Part shown: positions 40,881 to 49,233 of the stretch, piece after piece
How the letters are laid out: every line of letters begins with the position of its first letter
Numbering within the stretch: the stretch's first letter is position 1
Source: Siccirubricoccus phaeus
Lineage (GTDB): Bacteria > Pseudomonadota > Alphaproteobacteria > Acetobacterales > Acetobacteraceae
DNA: 64,000 bases
Assembly (NCBI RefSeq): GCF_008360935.1
Contig: NZ_SRXO01000012.1
Location: forward strand, 124,001-188,000
Direction of reading: 5' to 3'
Made by a program: the position numbers and the translations under genes
Notes under the pieces: model-generated
Database searches by the model: none
What the model saw: the letters and a program-made list of their open reading frames with translations, nothing else
What the model was told of the DNA's origin: nothing

Positions 40881-43147
40881 CTGTGGGCCCGGCGCCCAAG
40901 GGGGGCGCTGCCCCCCTTGACCCCCCGCCAAGGGCCGAAGGGCCTTTGGAACCCTTGAGCTGTCGCTGGAGGGAGGACCCCCAGCGGGGGTCCTCCCTCC
41001 AGCGATTAAAACCCACCGGGGTCCGGGGACCGGTCCGGTCCCCGGCGGGAGGGTCCAGGGAGGGCAGAGCCCTCCCTGGGTACCTGGCCATCGCCCTGAC
41101 GCTGCTCGCCCAGGCGGCGGTGGCGCAGGAGGTGCCGGGGACGGGTTCGGATTACGGCGGGGTTGGGCTGATCGAGATGCGCAATGCGCGCTTCCGGCCC
41201 GATGGGACGCTGGAGGCGGGGACGGCGCTGCGGCATCAGCGGCGCTTCTGGTATTTGAACTTCCAGGCTTTGCCGTTCCTGGAGACGACCTTCCGGCTGA
41301 CCGAAAGGCTGAACGGCACCACCGGCCATGGCCTGACCACGGACCGCGCCTTCGACCTGAAGCTGCGGCTGATGCAGGAGAATGACTGGCGCCCTGCCGT
41401 GGCGATCGGGCTGCAGGATGCGGTCGGCACCGGCATCTATGCCGGCGAGTATGTGGTGGCCTCCAAGCGCTTCGGCCCGCTGGACCTGAGTTTCGGCATG
41501 GGCTGGGGGCGGCTGGGGAGTGGCGGCGATCTGCGCAACCCGCTGGGCATGGCGGGCGAGGGCTTCCTCGACCGGCCGCGGCAGGTGGGGCAGGGCGGCA
41601 CGCCGGGCTTCCGGAGCTGGTTCCGCGGGCGGGAGGCGGCGTTCTTCGGCGGGCTGGAATACAGCCTGCCCCCGCTGCCGACGCCCTGGGGCGAAATGGA
41701 GGGGCTGCGCGCCAAGCTGGAATGGTCCGGCGATGCCCTGCGCGACGAGCGCGGCGGCTACCCGGCGCGCAGCACGGGGTCGCGGGGGGAGGCGGCGTCG
41801 CGGCTGAATCTCGGCCTGCAATGGCAGCCCAACCCTTACGTGGATGCGGGGGTGCATGTCCTGCACGGCACGGATCTGCTGCTGCGGCTTTCCCTGCGGC
41901 TGGACCCCGGCAACCCGCCGGAATTCCCGCGCCCCGGCCCGCCCCCAGTGGGACCGCGCCCGGCGACGGGCAACCCGGCGGGGCTGGCGGGGGCGCTGCG
42001 CGCCGCCGGCTTCCGCCCGCTGGGGGTGGAGATCAACGGCACCGAGGCACGAATAGGCGTGGAGGGCGGGCGTTACGGTACGCTTGCCCAGGTGGCGGGC
42101 CGGGTGGCGCGGGCAGTGCAACCGCATCTGCCGCCGGAGGTGGAGGTGCTGCGCGTGGAGTGGCATCGCGCCGGCCTGCCCATTGCCCGGCTGGTGCTGC
42201 TGCGGGCAGCGATGGAGGCCGCCGCCACCGGCCGCGGCAGCGCCGAGGAGGTGGTGGCGACCAGCACCTTGCAGCCAGTGGAGGCGGCGCGCTTCCCCGG
42301 CCAGGGCCCGACCCTGGATTGGGGGGTGGAGCCGCGGCTGGCATTGAAGCTCGGCGATCCGCGGGTGAATGTCGGCTGGCAGGCAGGGCTGGCGGCGGGG
42401 ATGCGGCTGGGGCTGGGGGATGGCTTCGCCCTGGCCGGCAGCCTGGCCCAGGCGGTGGCGGGCAATCTGGACCGCGCCAGCCCTTCCGACAGCCGGCTGC
42501 CGCATGTCCGCAGCGACGTGGCCCGCTATGCGCAGGAAGGGAAGACTTCCATCCCCACCCTCTATGCCGAGCGGCTATGGACCCCGGCGCCGGATGTCTT
42601 CGCCCGGGTGACGGCGGGGCTGCTGGAGCCGATGTTCACCGGCGTCCAGGGGGAGGTGCTGTGGCGCCCGGTGGACCGGCCCTTTGCCCTGGGGCTGGAC
42701 CTCGGCTGGGTGGTGCAGCGGGAATTCCGCGGGCGGCTGGCGGTGCGGAACTACTCCGTCGCCACCGGCCATGCCTCGCTCTATGCCGACCTGCCGGTGT
42801 GGAAGCTCTACGGCGTGCTGCGGGCGGGGCGCTACCTGGCGGGGGATTGGGGCGGCACGATCGAACTCGGCCGGCGCTTCGACAGCGGGATCGAGGTGGG
42901 CGCCTTCGCCACCTTCACCGACGTGCCTTACAGCCGCTTTGGGGAGGGCAGCTTCGACAAGGGCATCTTCCTGCGCATCCCGCTGCAATTGCTGGGGCCG
43001 CAGACCGCCAGCCGGGCCGAGGCGGTGATCCGCCCGGTGGCGCGCGACGGCGGGCAGCGCCTGGCGGTGGACAACCCGCTGTGGGAGGTGGTGCGGGACG
43101 GGCGGATGGAGGCGCTGGGCCGCGGCTTCCGCGAGGTGCTGCGCTGA
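40820..43147 (+). CDS. YjbH-like exopolysaccharide outer-membrane protein (start uncertain)
   Basis: YjbH-family proteins are large outer-membrane beta-barrels tied to exopolysaccharide secretion. From about 41081 the sequence codes YLAIALTLLAQAAVAQ (end of a signal peptide) followed by about 680 residues: GGVGLIEMRNARF, HQRRFWYLNFQALPFLET, DWRPAVAIGLQDAVGTGIYAGEY, and barrel strands to the C-terminus (GAFATFTDVPYSRFGEGSFDKGI). The frame is open back to TTG 40820, but those about 87 codons are repeat DNA and have no plausible start with a ribosome site. The signal-peptide n-region and start codon appear replaced or displaced by the repeat. Confidence 0.75.
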   Translation: MFDRVIHASGRSALRRSRSRAVGPAPKGGAAPLDPPPRAEGPLEPLSCRWREDPQRGSSLQRLKPTGVRGPVRSPAGGSREGRALPGYLAIALTLLAQAAVAQEVPGTGSDYGGVGLIEMRNARFRPDGTLEAGTALRHQRRFWYLNFQALPFLETTFRLTERLNGTTGHGLTTDRAFDLKLRLMQENDWRPAVAIGLQDAVGTGIYAGEYVVASKRFGPLDLSFGMGWGRLGSGGDLRNPLGMAGEGFLDRPRQVGQGGTPGFRSWFRGREAAFFGGLEYSLPPLPTPWGEMEGLRAKLEWSGDALRDERGGYPARSTGSRGEAASRLNLGLQWQPNPYVDAGVHVLHGTDLLLRLSLRLDPGNPPEFPRPGPPPVGPRPATGNPAGLAGALRAAGFRPLGVEINGTEARIGVEGGRYGTLAQVAGRVARAVQPHLPPEVEVLRVEWHRAGLPIARLVLLRAAMEAAATGRGSAEEVVATSTLQPVEAARFPGQGPTLDWGVEPRLALKLGDPRVNVGWQAGLAAGMRLGLGDGFALAGSLAQAVAGNLDRASPSDSRLPHVRSDVARYAQEGKTSIPTLYAERLWTPAPDVFARVTAGLLEPMFTGVQGEVLWRPVDRPFALGLDLGWVVQREFRGRLAVRNYSVATGHASLYADLPVWKLYGVLRAGRYLAGDWGGTIELGRRFDSGIEVGAFATFTDVPYSRFGEGSFDKGIFLRIPLQLLGPQTASRAEAVIRPVARDGGQRLAVDNPLWEVVRDGRMEALGRGFREVLR
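40897..41079. repeat. composite palindromic element (family A), copy 3, abutting the yjbH-like gene
   Basis: Hairpins in order: CAAGGGGGGC-GCT-GCCCCCCTTG (40897–40919); arms CCAAGGGCC/GGCCTTTGG with loop GAAG (40928–40949); a perfect 19-bp stem (40964–40982 with 40986–41004, loop AGC); the ACCGGGGTCCGG module shared with 7041 (41008–41028); and CCAGGGAGGGC-AGA-GCCCTCCCTGG (about 41055–41079). The last hairpin ends two bases before the signal-peptide codons of the next gene. Confidence 0.8.
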
Positions 43148-43189
43148 GGTTGCCCCGGTGCTGCGGCACCGCTACATTCGCCCGACCGG

Positions 43190-43264
43190 GCGGGCGTAGT
43201 TCAGAGGTAGAACGTCAGCTTCCCAAGCTGAATGTCGTGGGTTCGATTCCCATCGCCCGCTCCA
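43190..43264 (+). tRNA. tRNA-Gly (anticodon CCC)
   Basis: A complete cloverleaf. Acceptor GCGGGCG (43190–43196) pairs with CGCCCGC (43254–43260), D-stem GTTC/GAAC, anticodon stem TCAGC/GCTGA with loop TTCCCAA (anticodon CCC at 43222–43224). T-arm GTGGG-TTCGATT-CCCAT follows, then discriminator T and encoded CCA (43262–43264). It reads GGG codons. Decayed foreign sequence follows directly, as expected of a tRNA used as an integration site. Confidence 0.96.
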
Positions 43265-43559
43265 TCTTTTCAAGGCCTTAGAAAGCGCTTTCAGAGGCTC
43301 TCGGGGCACAGACGAAAGCCGGGGCACAGCGGGGGCACTTTTTTGGCGTGAGCCGCTTAGCGGCCAGCCAGCCGGCCCACTTGTTTCCTCCCAGCGGCCG
43401 CCGTCGGGCGGCTCTCTGCTCCCGACGACCTCGCAGGCCGCTTTCCCTCACTTGAAGGTGCCGGTGGCCCTGGAGGGTCGGCGGCCCCAGAGCCACAGTC
43501 TGAGACGGGCCGCGGGTGCGAGACTCGCCGGCCTGCTGTCCATATCGGACGAGGGCCGA
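43265..43559. other. tRNA-proximal relic sequence without intact gene
   Basis: No intact ORF. GGGGCAC occurs three times close together (43303–43309, 43321–43327, 43332–43338), just before a TTTTTT run. Repeated short boxes beside a tRNA 3' end resemble the arm-type sites near integrase attachment sites, but no integrase remains and I found no second copy of the tRNA 3' end. On the minus strand this stretch lies downstream of the decayed helicase gene. Confidence 0.35.
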
Positions 43560-43995
43560 AATCCACCTATGCTGTGCGGCAAGGGTCGGGCGATAGGCTC
43601 GTCATGGAAGCGCGCAGGGTCCAGCGCGGCCAGCAACTCGGCCGGCGTCGCGGAAACCGACCCTGTGCCGTTCTCGCTCACCGGGGAGGCCGTTGCGTCG
43701 CCGGCTCTAAGGGTGCCGGCTTCCTTCCCAGCGCCTCTCCTCCGCCGTGCCTCATCCAGCAACGCGGTTAGGGCTGCATGCAGTCGCTCGCTCTCACGCT
43801 GCGCATTGGCCCACCAGTCAGTGGACCAGATGCGCAGGATCTTTCAGCCGAGCCCCTCCAGCACCACCTACCGCAACCGGTCGCGGTCCCGTGCCGTGGC
43901 GGCACGGTGATAGGTGGACCGTCGCACTCAACGCCAGCCAGGAGGGCGCCAGGCGCGCCAGAGCGGGACGGGTCAGCTAAGCTCAACCGATCTCT
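43560..43995 (-). pseudogene. 3' remnant of a DUF4011/DUF3320-type helicase with REase_MTES_1575 domain
   Basis: Read on the minus strand from 43995 and allowing shifts, this gives LADPSRSGAPGALLAGVECD, then G, (frameshift at 43916–43917), TYHRAATARDRDRLR, stop TAG (43868–43870) where CAG is expected, VVLEGLG, stop TGA (43844–43846) where TGG is expected, then KILRIWSTDWW and RLHAALTALLDEARR. An Ala-rich linker leads to LDPARFHDE, a second frameshift (about 43598) and YRPTLAA. The GVECDG…TYH…ATARDRDRLR…RIWSTDWW pattern is the restriction-endonuclease-like domain at the end of very large SF1 helicases, and DPARFHDEAYRPTLA is their DUF3320 tail. The rest is gone. Confidence 0.8.
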
Positions 43996-44901
43996 CTAGT
44001 AGCGCTTCAGCGACAGCACCTCCGAAGTGCGACGGAGCGCAGCGACGGCGTCACTGCCGCTGGCCAATGCCATGCTGCTGATCAGCGCATCCACCACGGC
44101 AAGCTGCGCGATGCGGCTGGTCATCGCCTCCGTGCGGAAGCGCGTTTCGCGCGCCGCGGTGTGCAGCACGACATCGGCATGCGCCTGCAAGGGATTGCGG
44201 CCGAGATTGGTGATGATCACGGTGCGTGCTCCGGCCTCCCGCGCCAGCCGCGTCGCGGTGATGGTCTCGACCGTGCTGCCGGAATGCGAGATGGTCAGCG
44301 TCGCCACCTCGGGGCCTGCCAGGGCCGCGCTGACGGCCTGCACATGGCTGTCCACGGCGAGCCGTACATCCAGCCCGATGCGCAGCATCCGCATATGCGC
44401 GTCCTCGGCGACCGGCGCAGCGCTGCCGATGCCATAGACCTCGATGCGCCTCGCCGCGCGCAGCAGCGACGCAGCGCGCGCCAGCGCCGCCGGATCAAGC
44501 ACCGCGAGGGTGTCCTGCAAGGCCTGGATGCCCGCGGCGAAGACCTTGCGCATGACGGTCGCGGGCGCATCGCCGGGCTCCAGATCCTCATGGATCGCCT
44601 GCACCGGCTGGGTCAGGGCACGCGCGAGCTCGATCTTCAGGTGCTGGAAGCCTCGCGCCCCGACCTGGCGGCAGAGCGCGATCACGCTGCCCTCGCTGGC
44701 GCCGGCACGCTCGGCGACCTCCGTGACCGACATGTGCACCACCTCTTCCTGCTGGCTCAGAACGAGATCGGCGATGCGGGCTGCGGCGGGCGGCAGTCCG
44801 GGACGCAGCGCGCGCAGCCGCTCGATGGCGGCAAGCGGCGGGGCATTGCTCCCGGAAGGAATCGGGTCCTGGGACAGCGGTCGGGAGTCGGATCGGGACA
44901 T
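43996..44901 (-). CDS. MurR/RpiR family transcriptional regulator
   Basis: A 301-residue regulator with an HTH_6 DNA-binding domain (about 28–100, MSVTEVAERAGASEGSVIALCRQVGARGF) and a SIS sugar-phosphate-binding domain (about 140–270, EVYGIGSAAPVAEDAHMRM and ISHSGSTVETITATRLAREAG). It is divergent from the sugar-type ABC operon at 45056 and probably controls it in response to a phosphorylated sugar or polyol. The palindrome at 44935–44947 is a candidate site. GTAGGAT precedes the ATG. Confidence 0.92.
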   Translation of the reverse strand: MSRSDSRPLSQDPIPSGSNAPPLAAIERLRALRPGLPPAAARIADLVLSQQEEVVHMSVTEVAERAGASEGSVIALCRQVGARGFQHLKIELARALTQPVQAIHEDLEPGDAPATVMRKVFAAGIQALQDTLAVLDPAALARAASLLRAARRIEVYGIGSAAPVAEDAHMRMLRIGLDVRLAVDSHVQAVSAALAGPEVATLTISHSGSTVETITATRLAREAGARTVIITNLGRNPLQAHADVVLHTAARETRFRTEAMTSRIAQLAVVDALISSMALASGSDAVAALRRTSEVLSLKRY

Positions 44902-44934
44902 GGCGTCATCCTACAGCCTCGGCGGCGGACCGGA

Positions 44935-44947
44935 TGAATTTTATTCA
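44935..44947. promoter_or_regulatory. TGAAT-TTT-ATTCA palindrome, candidate RpiR operator
   Basis: A perfect 5-bp inverted repeat with an AT spacer, 34 nt upstream of the rpiR start and 109 nt before the ABC ATPase. It is followed by two ATTTCA boxes (about 44961–44966 and 44974–44980). The whole 45-nt stretch is strikingly AT-rich for this genome. MurR/RpiR proteins bind AT-rich inverted repeats in divergent promoters. Confidence 0.5.
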
Positions 44948-45055
44948 GGTCTATCCCCTATTTCACTGAGACGATTTCATAAGACGGTCACGCCATGGGT
45001 TGCTGCGTTGCGGCAAACACCCCGCGGCTGAAACGGGCGGCAAGCGGGGGCCGGG

Positions 45056-46213
45056 ATGGCGAGCGTCGACCTGATCGGGATCGGCAAGCGCTTCGGCGCG
45101 GCGGAGGTGCTGCGCGACGTGACGCTGCGCGTCGCCGATGGCGAATTCCTGGCGATCCTCGGCCCTTCGGGCTGCGGGAAATCCACCTTGCTGCGAATCC
45201 TGGCCGGGCTGGAAGGCGCCGATCGCGGCGAGGTCCGGCTGGGCGATGAGCGCGTGGAGCACCTGCCGCCCAAGGCGCGCAACCTCGCCATGGTCTTCCA
45301 GAGCTACGCGCTCTACCCCTACATGACCGTGCGGCAGAACATCGCCCTGCCGCTGGAGATGCGGCGGCTTTCCGCCTTGCAGCGGCTGCCGCTGCTCGGC
45401 GGGCTGCTGCCTGGTACGGCGCTCCGCCGCCGGGCGATCGCCGAGGATGTCGCGGCCGCCGCGGAGCCGCTGCAGCTTACCCATCTGCTGGAGCGGCGGC
45501 CGGCGCAGCTTTCCGGCGGGCAGCGCCAACGCGTGGCGCTGGCCCGCGCCATGGTGCGGCACCCCGCCGCCTTCCTGATGGACGAGCCGCTCTCCAATCT
45601 CGACGCCAGGCTGCGCACCGAGGCGCGGGCCGAGATCATGGCGCTGCGCCAGCGCCTCGGCGCGACCATCCTCTACGTCACGCACGACCAGGCCGAGGCG
45701 ATGGCCATGGCCGACCGCGTGGCGGTGATGCAGGGCGGCCGCGTGCTGCAGCTCGCGCCGCCGCAGGAGCTCTATGACGAGCCGACGAGCCTCGAGGTGG
45801 CGCGCTTCGTCGGCAGCCCGCCCATGAACGCCATCCCGGCGCGGATCGGCGCGGAGGGCCATGTCGAAGCCGCTGGTTGCATCCTGCCCTGGCGGAGCAG
45901 CGTGGCACCGGGCACGCAAGTCACTTTGGGTATCCGGGCGGAGGCGCTGGCCCCGGCGGCGCAGGGCTTCCCGGTCCGGGTCGAACGGGTGGAACGCCTG
46001 GGGGCTGAGGCACTGATGCATTGCGCCCTCTCCCGATCGGGCGAGGCCCTGGTCGCAAGGCTGGATGCCGCGCAGGTCGGCGCCCACCCACCCGGCACCT
46101 CGCTGCTGCTCATGCCGGGCCGGGCCGTGCTCTTCGACGCCCAGGGCGACCGGCTGCCGATGACGCTTCGGCACGGCGCGGCCATCACCTCCTCCGAGCC
46201 GGCCTATGGCTAG
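45056..46213 (+). CDS. Ugp/MalK-type ABC transporter ATP-binding protein
   Basis: ATPase of a CUT1 sugar or glycerol-phosphate importer, 385 residues. Walker A GPSGCGKST is at 36–44, signature LSGGQRQRV at 152–160, Walker B AAFLMDEPLSNLD follows, and the C-terminal TOBE domain runs about 245–370. An extra stretch of about 25 residues (104–130, RRLSALQRLPLLGGLLPGTA) interrupts the helical domain compared with MalK/UgpC. The gene is first in a five-gene operon and overlaps the next start by 8 nt. Confidence 0.9.
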   Translation: MASVDLIGIGKRFGAAEVLRDVTLRVADGEFLAILGPSGCGKSTLLRILAGLEGADRGEVRLGDERVEHLPPKARNLAMVFQSYALYPYMTVRQNIALPLEMRRLSALQRLPLLGGLLPGTALRRRAIAEDVAAAAEPLQLTHLLERRPAQLSGGQRQRVALARAMVRHPAAFLMDEPLSNLDARLRTEARAEIMALRQRLGATILYVTHDQAEAMAMADRVAVMQGGRVLQLAPPQELYDEPTSLEVARFVGSPPMNAIPARIGAEGHVEAAGCILPWRSSVAPGTQVTLGIRAEALAPAAQGFPVRVERVERLGAEALMHCALSRSGEALVARLDAAQVGAHPPGTSLLLMPGRAVLFDAQGDRLPMTLRHGAAITSSEPAYG

Positions 46214-47108
46214 GCCGCCCGCCCGCCACCCGGGCGCCCGCGCCGAGGCCATCGCCGCCTGGCTGCTCGCCCTGCCGGCGCTGCTGCTGATGTGGGCCAT
46301 GCTGCTCGGCCCGGCGGTCGCCGTGCTGCTCCTCTCCTTCACCGATTGGAGTCTCGGCGAGCCGGAGATGAGCTGGGCCGGCCTCGGCAACTACCTCCAG
46401 CTCGCCGATGACCCGGTGTTCTGGCAGTCGCTGCGCAACACGCTGATCTATGTCGGCGTCTCGGTGCCCGCGACGGTCGGGCTCGGCCTCGGCGCGGCGC
46501 TGCTGGTGGAAAGCGTCGGCCGCGGCCGTGCCTTCTACCGCGCCGCCTATTTCCTGCCGGTCGCCTCCACCCTGCTTGCCATGGCGCTGGTCTGGGAGTT
46601 CATGTTCCACCCGACCGTCGGCTTCGTCACCCAGACCTTTCGGGCGCTCGGCCTGCCGACCACCGACTGGCTGCAGGACCCGGACACCGCGCTGCTGGCG
46701 CTTGCCGTCATCGGCATCTGGCAGAATCTCGGCCTGGCGATGGTCCTCTTCGTCGCCGGGCTGCAGGGCATCCCGCGCGACCTGTACGAGGCGCTGGCGA
46801 TGGACGGCGCCGATGGCGCCTGGGAACGCTTCCGCCGCGTCACCTGGCCGATGCTCGGGCCGGCGCTGGTCTTCGTTGTCGCCATCATCGCCATCCGCAG
46901 CTTCCAGGTCTTCGACACTGTCGCGGTGCTGACCGAGGGCGGGCCGAACAAGGCGACCGAGGTGCTGCTGCACACCATGGTGCAGGAAGGCTTCCGCTTC
47001 CTGCGCACCGCCTATGGCGCCGCCATCACGGTCATCTTCCTGATCTTCACCCTGGCGGTCACGGTGGCGCAGACGGTGCTGCTGGACCGGAGGGCGCATT
47101 ATGGCTGA
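46206..47108 (+). CDS. sugar ABC transporter permease (MalF/UgpA type)
   Basis: A 300-residue inner-membrane permease with six helices. The EAA loop (EALAMDGADGAWERFRRVTW) lies near residues 198–217, followed by FDTVAVLTEGGPNKATE, typical of CUT1 MalF/UgpA subunits. It overlaps the ATPase gene by 8 nt (ATGGCTAG) and the next permease by 8 nt (ATGGCTGA), so the three are translationally coupled. Confidence 0.92.
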   Translation: MARPPARHPGARAEAIAAWLLALPALLLMWAMLLGPAVAVLLLSFTDWSLGEPEMSWAGLGNYLQLADDPVFWQSLRNTLIYVGVSVPATVGLGLGAALLVESVGRGRAFYRAAYFLPVASTLLAMALVWEFMFHPTVGFVTQTFRALGLPTTDWLQDPDTALLALAVIGIWQNLGLAMVLFVAGLQGIPRDLYEALAMDGADGAWERFRRVTWPMLGPALVFVVAIIAIRSFQVFDTVAVLTEGGPNKATEVLLHTMVQEGFRFLRTAYGAAITVIFLIFTLAVTVAQTVLLDRRAHYG

Positions 47109-47925
47109 CCGCCTCGGCCCGCTGCTGCGCCACGCGCTGCTGCTGCTCGGCGCGGCGGTGATGCTGGCGCCCTTCGTGCTGATGCTCTCGCTCTCGCTGA
47201 AGCCGCCGGCGGAGATCTTCGCGCCGGAGTTCCGGCTGCTGCCGGTGCAGTGGGCGGCGGTGGAGAATTACACCGCTGCCTTCACCAAGGTGCCGCTGGC
47301 GCGCTTCCTGCTGAACGGCTTCATCGTCACCTTCTGCATCTTCGCCGCCCAGGCGGTGACGGCGCTGCCCATGGCCTATGCCCTGGCCAAGCTCCGCTGG
47401 CACGGGCGCGACACCGCCTTCCTGCTGGTGCTGGCGGCCCTGCTGGTGCCGCCGCAGGTGCCGGCCATCCCGCTCTACATCGCGCTCTGGCAGCTCGACC
47501 TGCTGAACACCTATGCGGCAGTCATCCTGCCCTCGACCATCAGCGTCTTCGGCATCTTCCTGATGCGGCAATTCTTCCGCACCGTCCCGGACGATCTGAT
47601 CGCGGCAGCGCGCATGGACGGCCTCGGCGAATTCGCCATCGTCTGGCGGATCATGCTGCCGACCGCGGCGCCGGCGCTGGCGGCCTTCGGCTGCCTCTCC
47701 TTCATCTGGAATTGGAACGAGTTCTTCTGGCCCTACATCGCGGTGCAGAGCGAGCAGCTCATGACCCCGCCGCTCGGCATCGCCTTTTTCAGCGACACCG
47801 AGGCGGGCACGAGCTGGGGCCCGCTGATGGCCGCCGCCACCGTGACCACCGCCCCCCTCGTCCTCGCCTTCCTCCTCGCCCAGCGGGCCTTCGTCCGCGG
47901 CGTGACCATGACCGGCATCAAATGA
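47101..47925 (+). CDS. sugar ABC transporter permease (MalG/UgpE type)
   Basis: A 274-residue permease with six helices. The EAA-type loop (AARMDGLGEFAIVWRIMLP) lies near residues 166–184, followed by FIWNWNEFFWPYIAVQSE and the C-terminal RAFVRGVTMTGIK characteristic of CUT1 UgpE/MalG subunits. It partners the MalF-type permease. The binding-protein gene starts 20 nt downstream. Confidence 0.92.
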   Translation: MADRLGPLLRHALLLLGAAVMLAPFVLMLSLSLKPPAEIFAPEFRLLPVQWAAVENYTAAFTKVPLARFLLNGFIVTFCIFAAQAVTALPMAYALAKLRWHGRDTAFLLVLAALLVPPQVPAIPLYIALWQLDLLNTYAAVILPSTISVFGIFLMRQFFRTVPDDLIAAARMDGLGEFAIVWRIMLPTAAPALAAFGCLSFIWNWNEFFWPYIAVQSEQLMTPPLGIAFFSDTEAGTSWGPLMAAATVTTAPLVLAFLLAQRAFVRGVTMTGIK

Positions 47926-47945
47926 CCCGCCACAGGAGCCCCTGC

Positions 47946-49229
47946 ATGACCCTGACCCGTCGAGGCCTGATCGGCGCCGCCACCGCCTCCCTCGCCTTGC
48001 CGCTCTACGCCCGTGCGCAGTCGCGCGAGGTGGAGCTCAGCGTGCAATACGGCAATGCCGGCACGGTGCGCGGGCTGATGGAGGATGTCGCCGCCGCCTT
48101 CATGCGGGAGAATCCCGGCATCCGCATCACCTACCGCGCGCCGGAGGTGGATTACGAGGCAATGCTGCAGCGCAGCCTGCGCGACGGGATCACCCGCAAC
48201 CTCCCGGATGTCGCCTATCACGGCCTGAACCGCCAGCGCACCCTGGTGGAGCGCGACATTCCGGTCGATCTGCGGCCCTTCATGCAGGCGGATGCGGAGG
48301 TGGCGGGGCTGGGCTATTCGGAACGCCTGCTGAGCCTCGGCCAGGTCGGTGACAAGCAGACCGGCATCGGCTTCGCGCTCTCCACGCCCATCCTCTACTA
48401 CAATCTCGACCTGCTGCGCCGCGCCGGCGGTGATCCAGAGAAGCTTCCCACTACCTGGGAGGACGTCATCGCTCTCGGCCGTGCCATCCATGGCAGCAGC
48501 GAAGGCATCACCGGCCTGTTCTTCGATTGGCAGATTACCGGCAATTGGGCCTGGCAGGCGCAGATCTTCAGCCGCGGCGGCAGCATGCTGAACGCGGAGG
48601 AGACGCAGGTCTCCTTCAACGGGGCAGCCGGGCGCGCCGCGGTGGCCGACCTCGCCGCCATGGTGACCCAGGGCCGCATGCCCGATGCGCGGGAGGCGAC
48701 CATGTTCGCGGAATTCTCCGCCGGCCGCCTCGGCATCATCATGTGTTCCACCGCGCAGCTCGGCGCCTTCAACCGCCAGATCGGCGGCCGCTTCCCGCTG
48801 AAGACGGGCCGCTTCCCGATCCCCGGCCCCAACCCCCGCCTGCCGGCCGGCGGCATGGTGGCGATGATGTTCGCCCGCGACGCGGCGAAGCAGCAGGCGG
48901 CGTGGAAATTCATCAAATTCGCCACCGGACCGATCGGCGGCACCATGATGGTGAACCACACCGGCTACATGCCGGCCTCCACCGTGCCGGCCGAGCGGGA
49001 GGAGCTGCTGGGCCGCTTCTACCGGGAGAATCCGAACCACCTGGTGGCGATCCGGCAGCAGGACGTGATCACCGGCTGGTACGCCTTCCCCGGCCAGAAC
49101 GCCCTGAAGATCACCGACGTCATCCAGGACCAGATCCAATCCGTGGTGGCGCAGCGCGCCGCGCCCGAGGCCGCGCTGGACCGCATGGCCTCCGAGGTGC
49201 AGGCGCTGCTGCCGCGGCGCCGGAGCTGA
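47946..49229 (+). CDS. extracellular solute-binding protein (UgpB type)
   Basis: A 427-residue SBP_bac_1/8 protein. AGGAG lies 8 nt before ATG 47946. The N-terminus MTLTRRGLIGAATASLALPL is Tat-like, with cleavage near ARAQ-SRE. Mature segments such as FMRENPGIRITYR, GFALSTPILYYNLDLLRRAG and GRLGIIMCSTAQLGAFNRQI resemble glycerol-3-phosphate and sugar binding proteins. Placement last of the transport genes, before a phosphoesterase, favours a phosphorylated polyol or phosphodiester ligand, though this is inference. Confidence 0.88.
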   Translation: MTLTRRGLIGAATASLALPLYARAQSREVELSVQYGNAGTVRGLMEDVAAAFMRENPGIRITYRAPEVDYEAMLQRSLRDGITRNLPDVAYHGLNRQRTLVERDIPVDLRPFMQADAEVAGLGYSERLLSLGQVGDKQTGIGFALSTPILYYNLDLLRRAGGDPEKLPTTWEDVIALGRAIHGSSEGITGLFFDWQITGNWAWQAQIFSRGGSMLNAEETQVSFNGAAGRAAVADLAAMVTQGRMPDAREATMFAEFSAGRLGIIMCSTAQLGAFNRQIGGRFPLKTGRFPIPGPNPRLPAGGMVAMMFARDAAKQQAAWKFIKFATGPIGGTMMVNHTGYMPASTVPAEREELLGRFYRENPNHLVAIRQQDVITGWYAFPGQNALKITDVIQDQIQSVVAQRAAPEAALDRMASEVQALLPRRRS

Positions 49230-49233
49230 GCCC

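Noticed and set aside
43448-43762. 104-codon minus-strand frame as a real small gene
   Set aside because: It is one frame segment of the decayed helicase tail: it starts mid-domain at LDEARR and leaves the homologous frame at DPARFHDE.
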